Part shown: positions 9,528-17,585 of the stretch, one piece after another
How the letters are laid out: the number at the start of each line of letters is the position of its first letter
Numbering within the stretch: position 1 is the stretch's first letter
Assembly (NCBI RefSeq): GCF_017302985.1
Contig: NZ_JAFIMU010000002.1
Span: forward strand, 496,001-560,000
DNA length: 64,000 nt
Direction of reading: 5' to 3'
Source: Corallococcus macrosporus
GTDB taxonomy: Bacteria > Myxococcota > Myxococcia > Myxococcales > Myxococcaceae
Translations under genes and position numbers: made by a program
The notes under the pieces: model-generated
Told to the model about the DNA's origin: nothing
Databases searched by the model: none
What the model saw: only the letters and a program-made list of their open reading frames with translations

Positions 9528-10991
9528 ATGGCATCGCGTCCCAAGGCCAAGGTGCTCACTCATCCGGCGATGGCCCGCCGGGCCCGCGCGAAGGAGCGCA
9601 CCGAGGGTGGGCCGCGCGCGGTGCCCGGACAGCAGGGGGACCTGGACTCCCTGCGCCGGTGGATGGACGAGAAGGGCGTCCGCAAGGTGAAGCTGGGCGC
9701 CATCGACGTGGATGGCGTCTTCCGCGGCAAGTACGTGTCGCTGGAGAAGTTCTGGAGCGCCGCGAAGAGCAACATGGGCTTCTGCGACGTCGTCTTCGGC
9801 TGGGACCTGGGCGACGAGCTGCTGGACAACACCAAGGTCACGGGCTGGCACACGGGCTACCCGGACACGCCCGCGAAGGTGGACCTGTCCACCGCGCGCA
9901 TCATCCCGTGGGAGCCGGACACCGCGGCGTTCCTGCTGGACTTCGTGAACCCGGACGGCACGCCCTTCGAGGCGAGCCCCCGCCAGCTGCTCCAGAAGAT
10001 GGGCCAGCGCGCGCGCAAGCTGGGCTTCCTGCCCAAGTTCGGCGCGGAGTACGAGTTCTTCCTCTTCAAGGAGGGCCCCCAGAGCCTGCATGAGAAGGGC
10101 TTCCAGAACCTCACGCCGCTGACGCCGGGCATGTTCGGCTACTCGTGGCTGCGCACGTCCATGAACGCGCCGCTGGTGCACGCGCTCATCGACGGCTGCA
10201 ACGCGTACGGGCTCAACATCGAGGGCTTCCACACGGAGACGGGCCCCGGCGTCTTCGAGGCCGCCATCCGCTACGACACGCTGGAGCTGGCGGCGGACCG
10301 CGCGGCGCTCTTCAAGACGGTGGTGAAGGAGATCTGCGCGAAGCACGGCGTGTCCGCGTGCTTCATGGCGAAGGTGGACCCCAAGCTGCCCGGCTGTTCC
10401 GGCCACGTGCACCAGTCGCTGTGGAACCTGAAGGACGAGGAGAACCTCTTCCACGACCCGTCCCAGAAGCACGGGATGAGCAAGCTGATGCGGCACTACA
10501 TCGGCGGGCAGGTGGCGCTGATGCCGGAGCTGACGGCGCTCTACTGGCCCACCATCAACAGCTACAAGCGCAGCGTGGAGAACACCTGGGCGCCCACCAC
10601 CGCGACGTGGGGCCTGGAGAACCGCACCTGCGCCATCCGCGTCATCGGCGACAGCCCCAAGTCCATGCGCATCGAGTACCGCCAGCTGGGCGCGGACATG
10701 AACGCGTACATCGGCATGGCGGTCAGCCTGGCCGCGGGCCTGTGGGGCATCGAGAACGAGGTCGAGCCGCCCGCGCCCGTGCTGTCCAACGCCTACGAGG
10801 CGAAGCACACCAAGCCGCTGCCCCGCAACCTGAAGGACGCGGTGGCGCTGCTCAAGAACAGCGAGCGCGCCCGCGAAATCCTGGGCGAGGGCTTCGTCGA
10901 CCATTTCGTGCGCACCCGCGAGTGGGAGGTGCGCCAGTACGAGCGGGCGGTCACCTCCTGGGAGCTGGAGCGCTACCTGGAACTCATCTGA
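9528..10991 (+). CDS. Glutamine synthetase family gamma-glutamyl-amine ligase
   Basis: 487 residues of the glutamine synthetase fold: beta-grasp N-terminus (GAIDVDGVFRGKYVS) and a catalytic barrel with metal ligands in GAEYEFFLF and ETGPGVFEAAI. SGHVHQSLW matches the family's GxxHxHxS signature, NRTCAIRV carries the ATP/substrate Arg, and RIEYRQ is the C-terminal Glu site. The set resembles gamma-glutamylpolyamine or ethanolamide synthetases (PuuA, GlnA3/GlnA4 types) more than the main GlnA, and the Tyr adenylylation site is not evident. The ATG at 9528 has AAGGAAGG at good spacing; an ATG at 9504 is less well placed. It sits between an aldehyde dehydrogenase and an alcohol dehydrogenase gene. 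The substrate amine is unknown. Confidence 0.87.
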   Translation: MASRPKAKVLTHPAMARRARAKERTEGGPRAVPGQQGDLDSLRRWMDEKGVRKVKLGAIDVDGVFRGKYVSLEKFWSAAKSNMGFCDVVFGWDLGDELLDNTKVTGWHTGYPDTPAKVDLSTARIIPWEPDTAAFLLDFVNPDGTPFEASPRQLLQKMGQRARKLGFLPKFGAEYEFFLFKEGPQSLHEKGFQNLTPLTPGMFGYSWLRTSMNAPLVHALIDGCNAYGLNIEGFHTETGPGVFEAAIRYDTLELAADRAALFKTVVKEICAKHGVSACFMAKVDPKLPGCSGHVHQSLWNLKDEENLFHDPSQKHGMSKLMRHYIGGQVALMPELTALYWPTINSYKRSVENTWAPTTATWGLENRTCAIRVIGDSPKSMRIEYRQLGADMNAYIGMAVSLAAGLWGIENEVEPPAPVLSNAYEAKHTKPLPRNLKDAVALLKNSERAREILGEGFVDHFVRTREWEVRQYERAVTSWELERYLELI

Positions 10992-11010
10992 TTCGGAGGA
11001 GCACGCTTCC

Positions 11011-12195
11011 ATGAAGCATTTCGACATTCCCTCGGAGCCGCGCGTCACGGAGATGTCCTGGCCCACGCGCATCGTGTTCGGCGCGGGCGCGCTCCAGCGG
11101 CTGCCCGCGCACGCGACGCGGTTGAACATGAAGCGCCCGCTGCTGGTGACGGACGCGGGCGTGGTGAAGGCGGGCCTCGCCACGCGCGTCACGGATGTGC
11201 TCAAGGCGGCGGGCATGGACTGCGCGGTGTTCGACCGCGTGGAGCCCAACCCCACGGAGAAGGACGTGTTCGCGGGCCTGGAGGCGTACCGCGCGCACAA
11301 GGCGGACGGCATCGTCGCCCTGGGCGGTGGCAGCGCGCTGGACGCGGGCAAGCTGGTGCAGTTGCTCACCACGCACGAGCCGCCGCTCAGCCGCTACGAC
11401 GACGCGAAGGGCGGCGACCAGTACGTGCGCGACGACCTGCCGCCGCTCATCGCCATCCCGACGACGGCGGGCACGGGTTCGGAAGTGGGGCGCTCCGGCG
11501 TGGTGACGCTGGCGGACACGGGCCGCAAGACGGTCATCTTCAGCCCGTACCTGCTGCCCAAGGCGGCGGTCATCGACCCTGAATTGACGCTGGGCCTGCC
11601 CCCGTCCGTCACGGCGGCCACGGGCATGGACGCGCTCACCCACTGCATCGAGGCGTACGTCGCCAACGGCTTCCATCCGCTCGCGGACGCGGTGGCCATC
11701 GACGGCGTGATGCGCGTGGGGCGCTCGCTGGTGACGGCGGTGAAGGAGGGCAAGGACCTGGCGGCGCGCACCGACATGATGGTGGCCGCGATGGAGGGCG
11801 CCATGGCCTTCCAGAAGGGCCTGGGCGCGAGCCACGCGCTGGCGCACGCGCTCACGCCCATCTCCAACGTGCCGCACGGCCTGGCGAACGCCATCGTGTT
11901 GCCCGCGGTGATGGAGTTCAACCGCGCGTCGAGCACGGCGCGGCTGGCGCGCATCGCCATCGCGCTGGGGGACACGTCCAACGCGCGCGAGGAGGTGCTC
12001 GCCGCGAATGCCATCGACCGCGTGCGCAAGCTGGCGGCGGCCGTCGGGATTCCCACGCGGCTGCGCGAGGCGGGCGTGCAGGAGAAAGACCTGGAGCACA
12101 TCGCGGAGAAGGCCTTCCAGGACGCGTCCCACCAGGGCAACCCGCGCACCGTCACGCAGGCGGACCTGCTGGCCATGGCGCGCGAGGCGTACTGA
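11011..12195 (+). CDS. Iron-containing alcohol dehydrogenase
   Basis: 394 residues of the Fe-ADH (group III) family, interconverting an alcohol and an aldehyde with NAD(P). GGGSALDAGK (~105-114) binds the dinucleotide, TTAGTGSEVG follows, and the metal ligands lie in GMDALTHCIEAYV (Asp, His), GASHALAHAL (His) and NVPHGLANAIVLP (His). The start is preceded by GGAGG. It follows the ligase gene by 19 bases, so all three are one transcription unit. With the ligase and aldehyde dehydrogenase it fits stepwise oxidation of a gamma-glutamylated amino alcohol; alternatively it acts on a free alcohol. A hairpin lies 42 bases after the stop. Confidence 0.92.
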   Translation: MKHFDIPSEPRVTEMSWPTRIVFGAGALQRLPAHATRLNMKRPLLVTDAGVVKAGLATRVTDVLKAAGMDCAVFDRVEPNPTEKDVFAGLEAYRAHKADGIVALGGGSALDAGKLVQLLTTHEPPLSRYDDAKGGDQYVRDDLPPLIAIPTTAGTGSEVGRSGVVTLADTGRKTVIFSPYLLPKAAVIDPELTLGLPPSVTAATGMDALTHCIEAYVANGFHPLADAVAIDGVMRVGRSLVTAVKEGKDLAARTDMMVAAMEGAMAFQKGLGASHALAHALTPISNVPHGLANAIVLPAVMEFNRASSTARLARIAIALGDTSNAREEVLAANAIDRVRKLAAAVGIPTRLREAGVQEKDLEHIAEKAFQDASHQGNPRTVTQADLLAMAREAY

Positions 12196-12236
12196 GGCCG
12201 CGGCTTCATCCCGACTTGATTTCAGAGTGTTTCAGC

Positions 12237-12269
12237 GGGGCCTCTTCCGAGGGAAACGGGAGGGGCCCC
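12237..12269 (+). terminator. Strong hairpin after the alcohol dehydrogenase operon
   Basis: GGGGCCTCTTCC pairs with GGGAGGGGCCCC through 12 pairs, two of them G-T, around a nine-base loop. There is no clean T tract (GTGCCTTT follows), so it is either a weak intrinsic terminator or a 3'-end stabiliser. Confidence 0.45.
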
Positions 12270-12354
12270 GTGCCTTTGGCGCGCGTGAATCCAGCGGGGC
12301 CTCCTCCGTCAGAAGGTTCAGAACGCAGCACAACGCGGCTCACGGAGGCAGGTC

Positions 12355-12762
12355 ATGAAGGCAATGCTCAAGAAGATGGTGGTGGCTGTGGCGCTCGTCG
12401 CGAGCACCCCGGTGATGGCGGCGGACTTCCACGCCGCCAGCCCTCTCGTGAGCCGCCAGGACCAGCGCCGCATGGAGCGCGAGCGTCAGGAGCGCGAGCG
12501 GCAGGCCCGGCTGGAGCGCGAGCGGCAGGAGCGGATGCGCCAGGAGCGCGAGCGTCAGGCCCGGCTGGAGCGCGAGCGTCAGGAGCGGGAGCGCCGGGAA
12601 CGCGAGCGGCTGGCGAAGCTGGAGCGTGAGCGCCAGGAGCGTGAGCGTCTGGCCCGCATGGAGCGCGAGCGACAGGAACGGGCACGCCTGGCGCGGCTGG
12701 AGCGCGAGCGGCTGGCGCGGCGGGACCGGGGCTCGACGTACAACGGTGGCTGGCTGAACTAG
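12355..12762 (+). CDS. Secreted Glu/Arg-rich helical repeat protein
   Basis: 135 residues. Residues 1-22 are a Sec signal peptide ending VMA-A. From ~37 to ~125 the chain is almost only Glu, Arg, Gln and Leu in the periodic pattern RLERERQERER, which predicts one long charged helix: a single alpha-helix or coiled coil with alternating i/i+4 Glu-Arg pairs. The tail is STYNGGWLN. It is preceded by GGAGG at normal spacing. No enzyme motif is present. A spacer, nucleic-acid-binding or envelope-structural role is possible, but none can be assigned. The repetitive DNA may vary in copy number between strains. Confidence 0.75.
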   Translation: MKAMLKKMVVAVALVASTPVMAADFHAASPLVSRQDQRRMERERQERERQARLERERQERMRQERERQARLERERQERERRERERLAKLERERQERERLARMERERQERARLARLERERLARRDRGSTYNGGWLN

Positions 12763-12839
12763 GCAGCGTCACAGCCTGAATGCAGCACGGAGGCCCGGGG
12801 GCGGAAGCATCCACCCTCGGGCTTCTGCGCGTCTGGAGG

Positions 12840-13355
12840 TCAGTGGGGTGTGGACTCCGCGGACAGCATGCGGGTGCCGGCATCGCCTGTTGCTTCCGGT
12901 CTGGCTTTCTCCGGTGTGAACTCCAGCGTCTCCACGAAGATGCTCCCCGGCAGCCGCAGGTCCATGGCGGTGATGCGCTCGCGGTCGCGCAGTTCATAGA
13001 GCTGCTGCGCCACCCAGCCCGAGGGCACGGGCTCATCCGAGAAGAAGACGTAGACGCGCACCTTCCCCTCCTGCAGGGGGACGCGGAAGCTGGTGTTTGC
13101 GATGGGCTGGTTCGCGTCGCAGCGGATGGAGCGCTTCTCCCGCGTGAGCGTGAGCTGCCGGATGACGCCCTTCTCGGACGTCGTGAAGAGCAGGCAGTAG
13201 GGCAGCTGTCCCTCCATGGGGATGATCTCCATGGTCGCGGGGCCCGTCCGCTTCACCAGCGCTCGCTTCGCCTTCACGGGCGGCGGCGCGGTGTCGCAGC
13301 CCACGCCGCCCGCACCCAGCGCCATCATCATCAGCAAGCCCGTCCAGCGCGTCAT
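12840..13355 (-). CDS. Putative lipoprotein, copy A of a tandem pair
   Basis: 171 residues. Residues 1-20 look like a lipoprotein signal (hydrophobic core, GVGC with Cys20; a weak lipobox). The mature domain begins KRTGPATMEIIPMEGQ and contains ITAMDLRLPGSIFVETLEF, probably a beta-rich periplasmic domain of unknown family. It is about 70 percent identical by eye to the next gene (13476-14042). The pair probably arose by tandem duplication. AAGGAA lies a few bases upstream of the ATG. The end of the protein differs from its paralogue, which has an extra Gly/Ser/Asp-rich tail. The function is unknown. Confidence 0.78.
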   Translation of the reverse strand: MTRWTGLLMMMALGAGGVGCDTAPPPVKAKRALVKRTGPATMEIIPMEGQLPYCLLFTTSEKGVIRQLTLTREKRSIRCDANQPIANTSFRVPLQEGKVRVYVFFSDEPVPSGWVAQQLYELRDRERITAMDLRLPGSIFVETLEFTPEKARPEATGDAGTRMLSAESTPH

Positions 13356-13475
13356 GTGTTCCTTCCCGGGCAGGTGGACTGGCCGGCATCGCGAGTCTAC
13401 CCCGACGCAACCCGGCTCGATTTCAGAGTGCTTCCGCGGGAAGCATCCACCCTCGGGCTTCTTCGCGTCGGGCGG

Positions 13476-14042
13476 TCAGTTCGCCAGGGGCTGCACGGAC
13501 AGCGTGTTGGTGCCCGCGTCCGAAGCCGTGCCGCCATCGGACGTCACCACGCCGCCCGCGCCCACGACGACGCCCGTCGCTTCCGGCTCGCCCGTCTCCG
13601 GCGTGAACTCCAGCGTCTCCACGAAGATGCGCCCTGGCAGCCGCAGGTCCATGGCGGTGACGCGCTCGCGGTCGCGCAGGTCGTAGAGCTGCTGCGCCAC
13701 GGAGCCCGCCGGCACGCGCTCGTCGGAGAAGAAGATGTAGACGCGCACCTTCCCCTCCTGCACCGGCACGCGGAAGCTCGTGTTGGCGACGGGGCGGCCC
13801 GGGTCGCAGCGGATGGAGCGGTTCTCCCGCGTGAGCGTGAGCTGCCGGATGACGCCCTTCTCCGACATCGTGAAGAGCATGCAGTAGGGGAGCTGTCCCT
13901 CCACCGGGATGATCTCCATCGTCGCGGGGCCCGTCCGCTTCACCTGGGCGCGCGTCACCTTCGCGGGCGGCTTCTGGTCGTCGCAGCCCATGAACCCCGC
14001 ACCCAGCGCCATCACCGTCAGCAAGCCCGTCCAGCGCGTCAT
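13476..14042 (-). CDS. Putative lipoprotein, copy B of a tandem pair
   Basis: 188 residues. Signal sequence and FMGC lipobox (Cys20), then the same domain as copy A: KRTGPATMEIIPVEGQLPYC, VRVYIFFSDE, LRDRERVTAMDLRLPG and IFVETLEFTPETG. The C-terminus carries a low-complexity tail (GVVVGAGGVVTSDGGTASDAG) absent from copy A. A GGAGGA ribosome site lies upstream. As copy A lies downstream on the same strand, both may be on one transcript, although 120 bases separate them. No family is recognised. Both copies retain the two Cys of the mature domain (LPYC and SIRCD). Confidence 0.8.
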   Translation of the reverse strand: MTRWTGLLTVMALGAGFMGCDDQKPPAKVTRAQVKRTGPATMEIIPVEGQLPYCMLFTMSEKGVIRQLTLTRENRSIRCDPGRPVANTSFRVPVQEGKVRVYIFFSDERVPAGSVAQQLYDLRDRERVTAMDLRLPGRIFVETLEFTPETGEPEATGVVVGAGGVVTSDGGTASDAGTNTLSVQPLAN

Positions 14043-14191
14043 GTGTGTCCTCCCCCGGCAGGTGGATTGGCCGACACCGTAAGCCTACCCCGGCGCCATG
14101 CCTTTCAGTCCTGTCCGGTCTTCAAGCATGCCTCCGCGCCCGCCGAGTGCTCGGTCGTGCACATGGCCTGTTGCGTCATCCTGGACCGGGA

Positions 14192-16045
14192 CTACTCCGG
14201 GCGCTGGTAGACGATGACCTGCGGCGTTTCGTCCAGGTACAGCCCGGTGACGGGCGTGCGCGTGCCGAAGGCCTGCCACGTGAGGAACTCGTGCTCGCGG
14301 AACTCCTGGTGGTACTGGTACGCGACGATGTCCGCGTCGAACGGGCTGTTCACCGCCCGCACGTCCTCGCGCAGCATCCCGTTGCGCTGGTAGTCGCGGA
14401 ACGAGAAGCCGTTCACCTCGTGCAGGTAGATGCGCGCACCCGGCTTCGCGTGTTCGTTGATCCACGGGAGCACGCCGGTGACGTGGCTGGACCAGAACTG
14501 GCGCTGCATGCCCAGCGTCGCCGCGCCCGGCAGCCCCCCCGCCAGCTCCGAGTACGCGGCCGTGCCGTAGGGGAACACGCGCACCAGCCCCAGCAGCGCG
14601 GGCACCAGCAGCAGCGCGAACACCGGCACTGTCACCTCGAGCGGTGACACCGACGGCCGCCGCGCCTTCAGCAGCTCCCACAGCGCGAAGCACCCGCGCG
14701 CCACCGCCGCACCCGCGAGGATGCCCAGGAAGGGCATGGACGGGAACCAGTGCTTCACGCCGCCGAAGTGCGGCACCTGCGGGTGGCTGATGATGAGGAT
14801 GGACGTCACCGCGTTGACGCCCACCAGCGCCTCCGAAGCGGTGGGCATCCGCACCCATTCGCGCGTGCGAGCGTTGAGGCTCAGCAGCGCCCGGCCCACG
14901 AGCGCGACGAAGCCCGTCACCATGGGCGCGAAGAGGCTGGTGGGCACGGTGAGCGCCGTCTTCACCACCACGTACGTGAGCGGGAAGGGCGGCCCGCGCA
15001 TCAGCGTGCCCAGGTAGAACCAGGCGTAGTGGTTGTGCGTCGCGTGGAAGGCCAGGTACCACGCGGTGCGGTCCACCGGCGCGTGCCACAGGTAGGGCCA
15101 GTGCAGGTAGAAGAGCACGGGGCCCAGCACCGCCATCGCCGCCAGCGGCACCAGCGCGCGCGTCACCGGCAGGCTCACGGGCTTCAAGTCGCGCAGCAGC
15201 ACCACGCTGCCCACCGCGAGCCCCACGAAGAACAGCGTGTGCGGGCTCAGCAGCAGGAACTTCTTCTGGAACGCGTCGGGCCCGCCCAGGAACACGACGA
15301 GCAGGCCGTACAGCACCGCCACCGCCGCGTAGAGCCCCACGAAGCGGCCCAGCCGCACGCGGGCCTCGGGCACGCCTTCGCTCGCCTGCCACGCGCGCCA
15401 CAGCGCGAACGGTGACAGCACGAAGGGCATGAAGAGGGCGTTGTGCTTCGTGGCGATGGCCAGGCCGAACGCCACGCCGCACGCGATGCCCCAGCGGGTG
15501 CTCTCCAGCGCGCGCCAGAAGCAGTACACGACCAGCAGCCACATCGCGGCCACCGGCATGTCGAAGCACGCCAGCTCCGCGTTGAAGTACTGGCGGGGCA
15601 CCAGCAGGAAGGAGAGGGCGGCGAACCACCCCGCGGTGCGGCCGTACAGCGCGCTGCCCAGCAGGAAGCACAGCGCGGGCACCAGCGCCGACATCGCGAA
15701 CGCGGGCAGCCGGAAGGCCGTCGCGTCGCGCATGACGCCCAGCGTGTCGTGGAAGAGCAGGTGGCTCAACCCGAACAGCGTCTTCATCAGCACCGGGTGC
15801 TCGTGGTTGTAGTCCCACGCGCGCACGATGGCGCTGTCCGTGAACGCCTGCGCGGGCGAGTGCAGGAGCAGCCGGAACCACTGCGAGTAGCCCTCCGCCG
15901 CCGCGAAGTAGACGCTCTCGTCGCGCGTGAAGCCCACGGCCGCTTCCGTGGTCCACAGCGCCGCGAACCCCAGCACCCACAGCGCCAGCGCCGTGAGCTT
16001 CTCCTCGCGCGTCGCGGGGCGTCCCGTCAGCAAGGGAACCGTCAT
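14192..16045 (-). CDS. GT39/ArnT-like membrane glycosyltransferase
   Basis: 617 residues, polytopic GT-C fold glycosyltransferase of the PMT/ArnT type that uses a polyprenyl-phosphate sugar. Asp42-Glu43 (TRDESVYF) in the first periplasmic loop is the expected catalytic acidic pair. HEHPVLMKTLFG and YFNAELACFDMP are the usual downstream motifs, and about ten to twelve hydrophobic helices follow, with a soluble C-terminal end. The ATG at 16045 overlaps the stop of the upstream gene in ATGA, which fixes the start and indicates translational coupling. The acceptor (lipid A, protein or glycan) is unknown. A second GT39-type gene lies at 59969-62281, not closely similar. Confidence 0.9.
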   Translation of the reverse strand: MTVPLLTGRPATREEKLTALALWVLGFAALWTTEAAVGFTRDESVYFAAAEGYSQWFRLLLHSPAQAFTDSAIVRAWDYNHEHPVLMKTLFGLSHLLFHDTLGVMRDATAFRLPAFAMSALVPALCFLLGSALYGRTAGWFAALSFLLVPRQYFNAELACFDMPVAAMWLLVVYCFWRALESTRWGIACGVAFGLAIATKHNALFMPFVLSPFALWRAWQASEGVPEARVRLGRFVGLYAAVAVLYGLLVVFLGGPDAFQKKFLLLSPHTLFFVGLAVGSVVLLRDLKPVSLPVTRALVPLAAMAVLGPVLFYLHWPYLWHAPVDRTAWYLAFHATHNHYAWFYLGTLMRGPPFPLTYVVVKTALTVPTSLFAPMVTGFVALVGRALLSLNARTREWVRMPTASEALVGVNAVTSILIISHPQVPHFGGVKHWFPSMPFLGILAGAAVARGCFALWELLKARRPSVSPLEVTVPVFALLLVPALLGLVRVFPYGTAAYSELAGGLPGAATLGMQRQFWSSHVTGVLPWINEHAKPGARIYLHEVNGFSFRDYQRNGMLREDVRAVNSPFDADIVAYQYHQEFREHEFLTWQAFGTRTPVTGLYLDETPQVIVYQRPE

Positions 16046-16992
16046 GGCTTCACCCCCGCCGCGGGCTCCAGCGCCATCACGTCCAGGCACACCTGCCGCG
16101 ACTCCGCGTTGTCCGCCTGCACCCAGACCTTCACCGTGCGCGGCGGTCCGGGCGGCAGCACCACCTCCGCCTTCTGCACGCCCTCGCGGCCCGGCGGGAT
16201 GGGCACGTCCAGCAGGCGCTCACCCGTGGCCGCGTCATCCACGCCCAGGGACGTGGTGGACAGGCGCGGGTCCTTCGGGTGCGCGAACTCGAAGATGATG
16301 CCGCCCTCCAGCCGCAGGCCCATGCCCGAAGGCACGTTGGCGAACTCCGCCACCAGCCGCTGCGGCCCTCCCGGCGCGTGCATCCACAGGCAATGCCGGG
16401 GCTCGTAGAAGATCTCGTGCCACTCCGGCGCCACGTACAGGTGCGGCGGGCCGGGGCAGCGGTGCGCGCGCCCGTCGAAGGGACAGTCGCGGCGCGAGCC
16501 ATCCGGCTGCTCCAGGTACACGCGCGCCGCGCTCGCGGACTCGCTCGCCACCCAGTGACGGGGGCGGTAGCGGCCGTTCTCATAGAGGCGCAGCGACAGC
16601 GGGCCCATGCGCGCTTCGGGGCCCAGCGCCTTGCGTCCGGGCAGGAAGGCCGCGTCGAACGCGCCCACGTCGGAGCGGGGCAGGTCCGGCTGGCCCAGCA
16701 CCCAGATGCGCGGGTGCGCGCCCAGGTCCGCGCGGTCCGACTCCAGCCACCCGTACACGGGGATGGAGGAGGGCACGAAGAGGCGGGCCCGCTCCGTCCA
16801 CCAGGGGAACAGCAGCACCGCGTCCCCGGGCCGCGCGTCGCGGGCCAGCACGTCCGCCATGGCGCGCTCGTCCGCGTCCGTGGGCAGCCGGCCCGGAAGC
16901 CTCAGCTGGAAGACGAGGCACAGGAGCGCGACGAGGAGCAGCGCCCCCAGTTCCACCAGGGGCAGGGCGCGCAGGGCCTTAGGACTTGGCAA
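16042..16992 (-). CDS. Membrane-anchored protein coupled to the GT39 transferase
   Basis: Up to 316 residues. One N-terminal membrane segment (VELGALLLVALLCLVFQL), then a soluble extracytoplasmic domain with no recognised family. HEIFYEPRHCLWMHAPGG and a beta-rich C-terminus (MGLRLEGGIIFEFAHP, VKVWVQADNAESRQ) stand out, the latter suggesting a carbohydrate-binding-like sandwich (weak). The frame starts at a TTG (16992) inside the 3' end of carG; a GTG at 16956 is an alternative and would place the start just before the membrane segment. The last bases overlap the glycosyltransferase start. A partner role in the same glycosylation step is inferred from coupling. Confidence 0.75.
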   Translation of the reverse strand: MPSPKALRALPLVELGALLLVALLCLVFQLRLPGRLPTDADERAMADVLARDARPGDAVLLFPWWTERARLFVPSSIPVYGWLESDRADLGAHPRIWVLGQPDLPRSDVGAFDAAFLPGRKALGPEARMGPLSLRLYENGRYRPRHWVASESASAARVYLEQPDGSRRDCPFDGRAHRCPGPPHLYVAPEWHEIFYEPRHCLWMHAPGGPQRLVAEFANVPSGMGLRLEGGIIFEFAHPKDPRLSTTSLGVDDAATGERLLDVPIPPGREGVQKAEVVLPPGPPRTVKVWVQADNAESRQVCLDVMALEPAAGVKP

Positions 16993-17491
16993 GACGGATC
17001 TTCTGCTCGCTCTTTTCGCGGCAGAAGGTGCAGAAGATGTGGTCGCCCTGGTTGAAGGACGGCGTCCAGGGTGGATACATCGAGCAGCGCGGATCCAGGC
17101 AGTGGTGCAGCTCCCAGAGCGTGCCCAGCTGGTGCAGCGCGTGGCGCGCGATGGGCTTGAAGTCCTTCTCCAGGTCCTTGAACGGCGCGATGGAGAGGAT
17201 TGCCCGGTCCTTGCCGTACCGCGCGAAGCCGGACGTGGGCGCCTTGCCGCTGGGCAGGTCGCGGTCCTTGAGCTTGCGCGAGGTGAGCAGCAGCACCTTG
17301 TCGTCCTTGTAGGCCCGGATGCCCTTCACCTCGTCGAGCAGCTTCTCCGCGTCCAGGGGCTCGGACATGCCCGCGGGGATTTCCGCGGAGCCGCTGTGCT
17401 CGCTGCCCACGCCGAAGGCCGTGTAGAGCGTGCGGTTGAACTTGGCCAGTTGCTTGTCGTCGAAGGGGTCCAGCGTCACGACGCGAATCAC
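16979..17491 (-). CDS. carG: CarG, zinc-bound co-regulator with inactive archaemetzincin motif
   Basis: 170 residues, start GTG 17491 with GAGGTGA upstream. The C-terminal half has HQLGTLWELHHC (120-131) followed by LDPRCSM and a CTFC pair (154-157). This is the archaemetzincin zinc motif HExxHxxGxxHC-x4-CxM-...-CxxC, but the catalytic Glu is Gln121, the second His is Thr124 and the Gly is Glu127. The Cys ligands of the structural zinc are kept. That matches Myxococcus CarG, a non-peptidase zinc protein that binds CarD and acts with it at sigma-factor-dependent promoters for light response, carotenogenesis and development (established for M. xanthus). It lies 94 bases downstream of carD, as expected. 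Confidence 0.9.
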   Translation of the reverse strand: MIRVVTLDPFDDKQLAKFNRTLYTAFGVGSEHSGSAEIPAGMSEPLDAEKLLDEVKGIRAYKDDKVLLLTSRKLKDRDLPSGKAPTSGFARYGKDRAILSIAPFKDLEKDFKPIARHALHQLGTLWELHHCLDPRCSMYPPWTPSFNQGDHIFCTFCREKSEQKIRLAKS

Positions 17492-17585
17492 GGGGCGTCA
17501 CCTCGGCGGGAGGGCCCTCGCGCGGTGCCGGGCGCGCGCTTGCGGCGCGACGCGGGCAGCCGGGAGGGCCGTGGAGTCCTGCGGT

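Larger units (their letters stand above)
12803..14112. repeat. Tandem gene duplication of a lipoprotein unit
   Basis: Two copies of the same unit: about 12803-13428 and 13440-14112. Beyond the coding homology, the flanks match too. GAAGCATCCACCCTCGGGCT occurs after each stop (12803 and 13440), and GGCAGGTGGA-TGGCCG with C-TACCCCG follows each start. The copies have diverged in their C-terminal tails. Confidence 0.8.

Noticed and set aside
13430-13444. Hairpin GCTTCC-GCG-GGAAGC between the lipoprotein copies
   Set aside because: Short, no T tract on either strand; part of the duplicated flank.
16979-17491. Active archaemetzincin protease
   Set aside because: Catalytic Glu is Gln and one zinc His is Thr; linked to carD, so CarG fits better.
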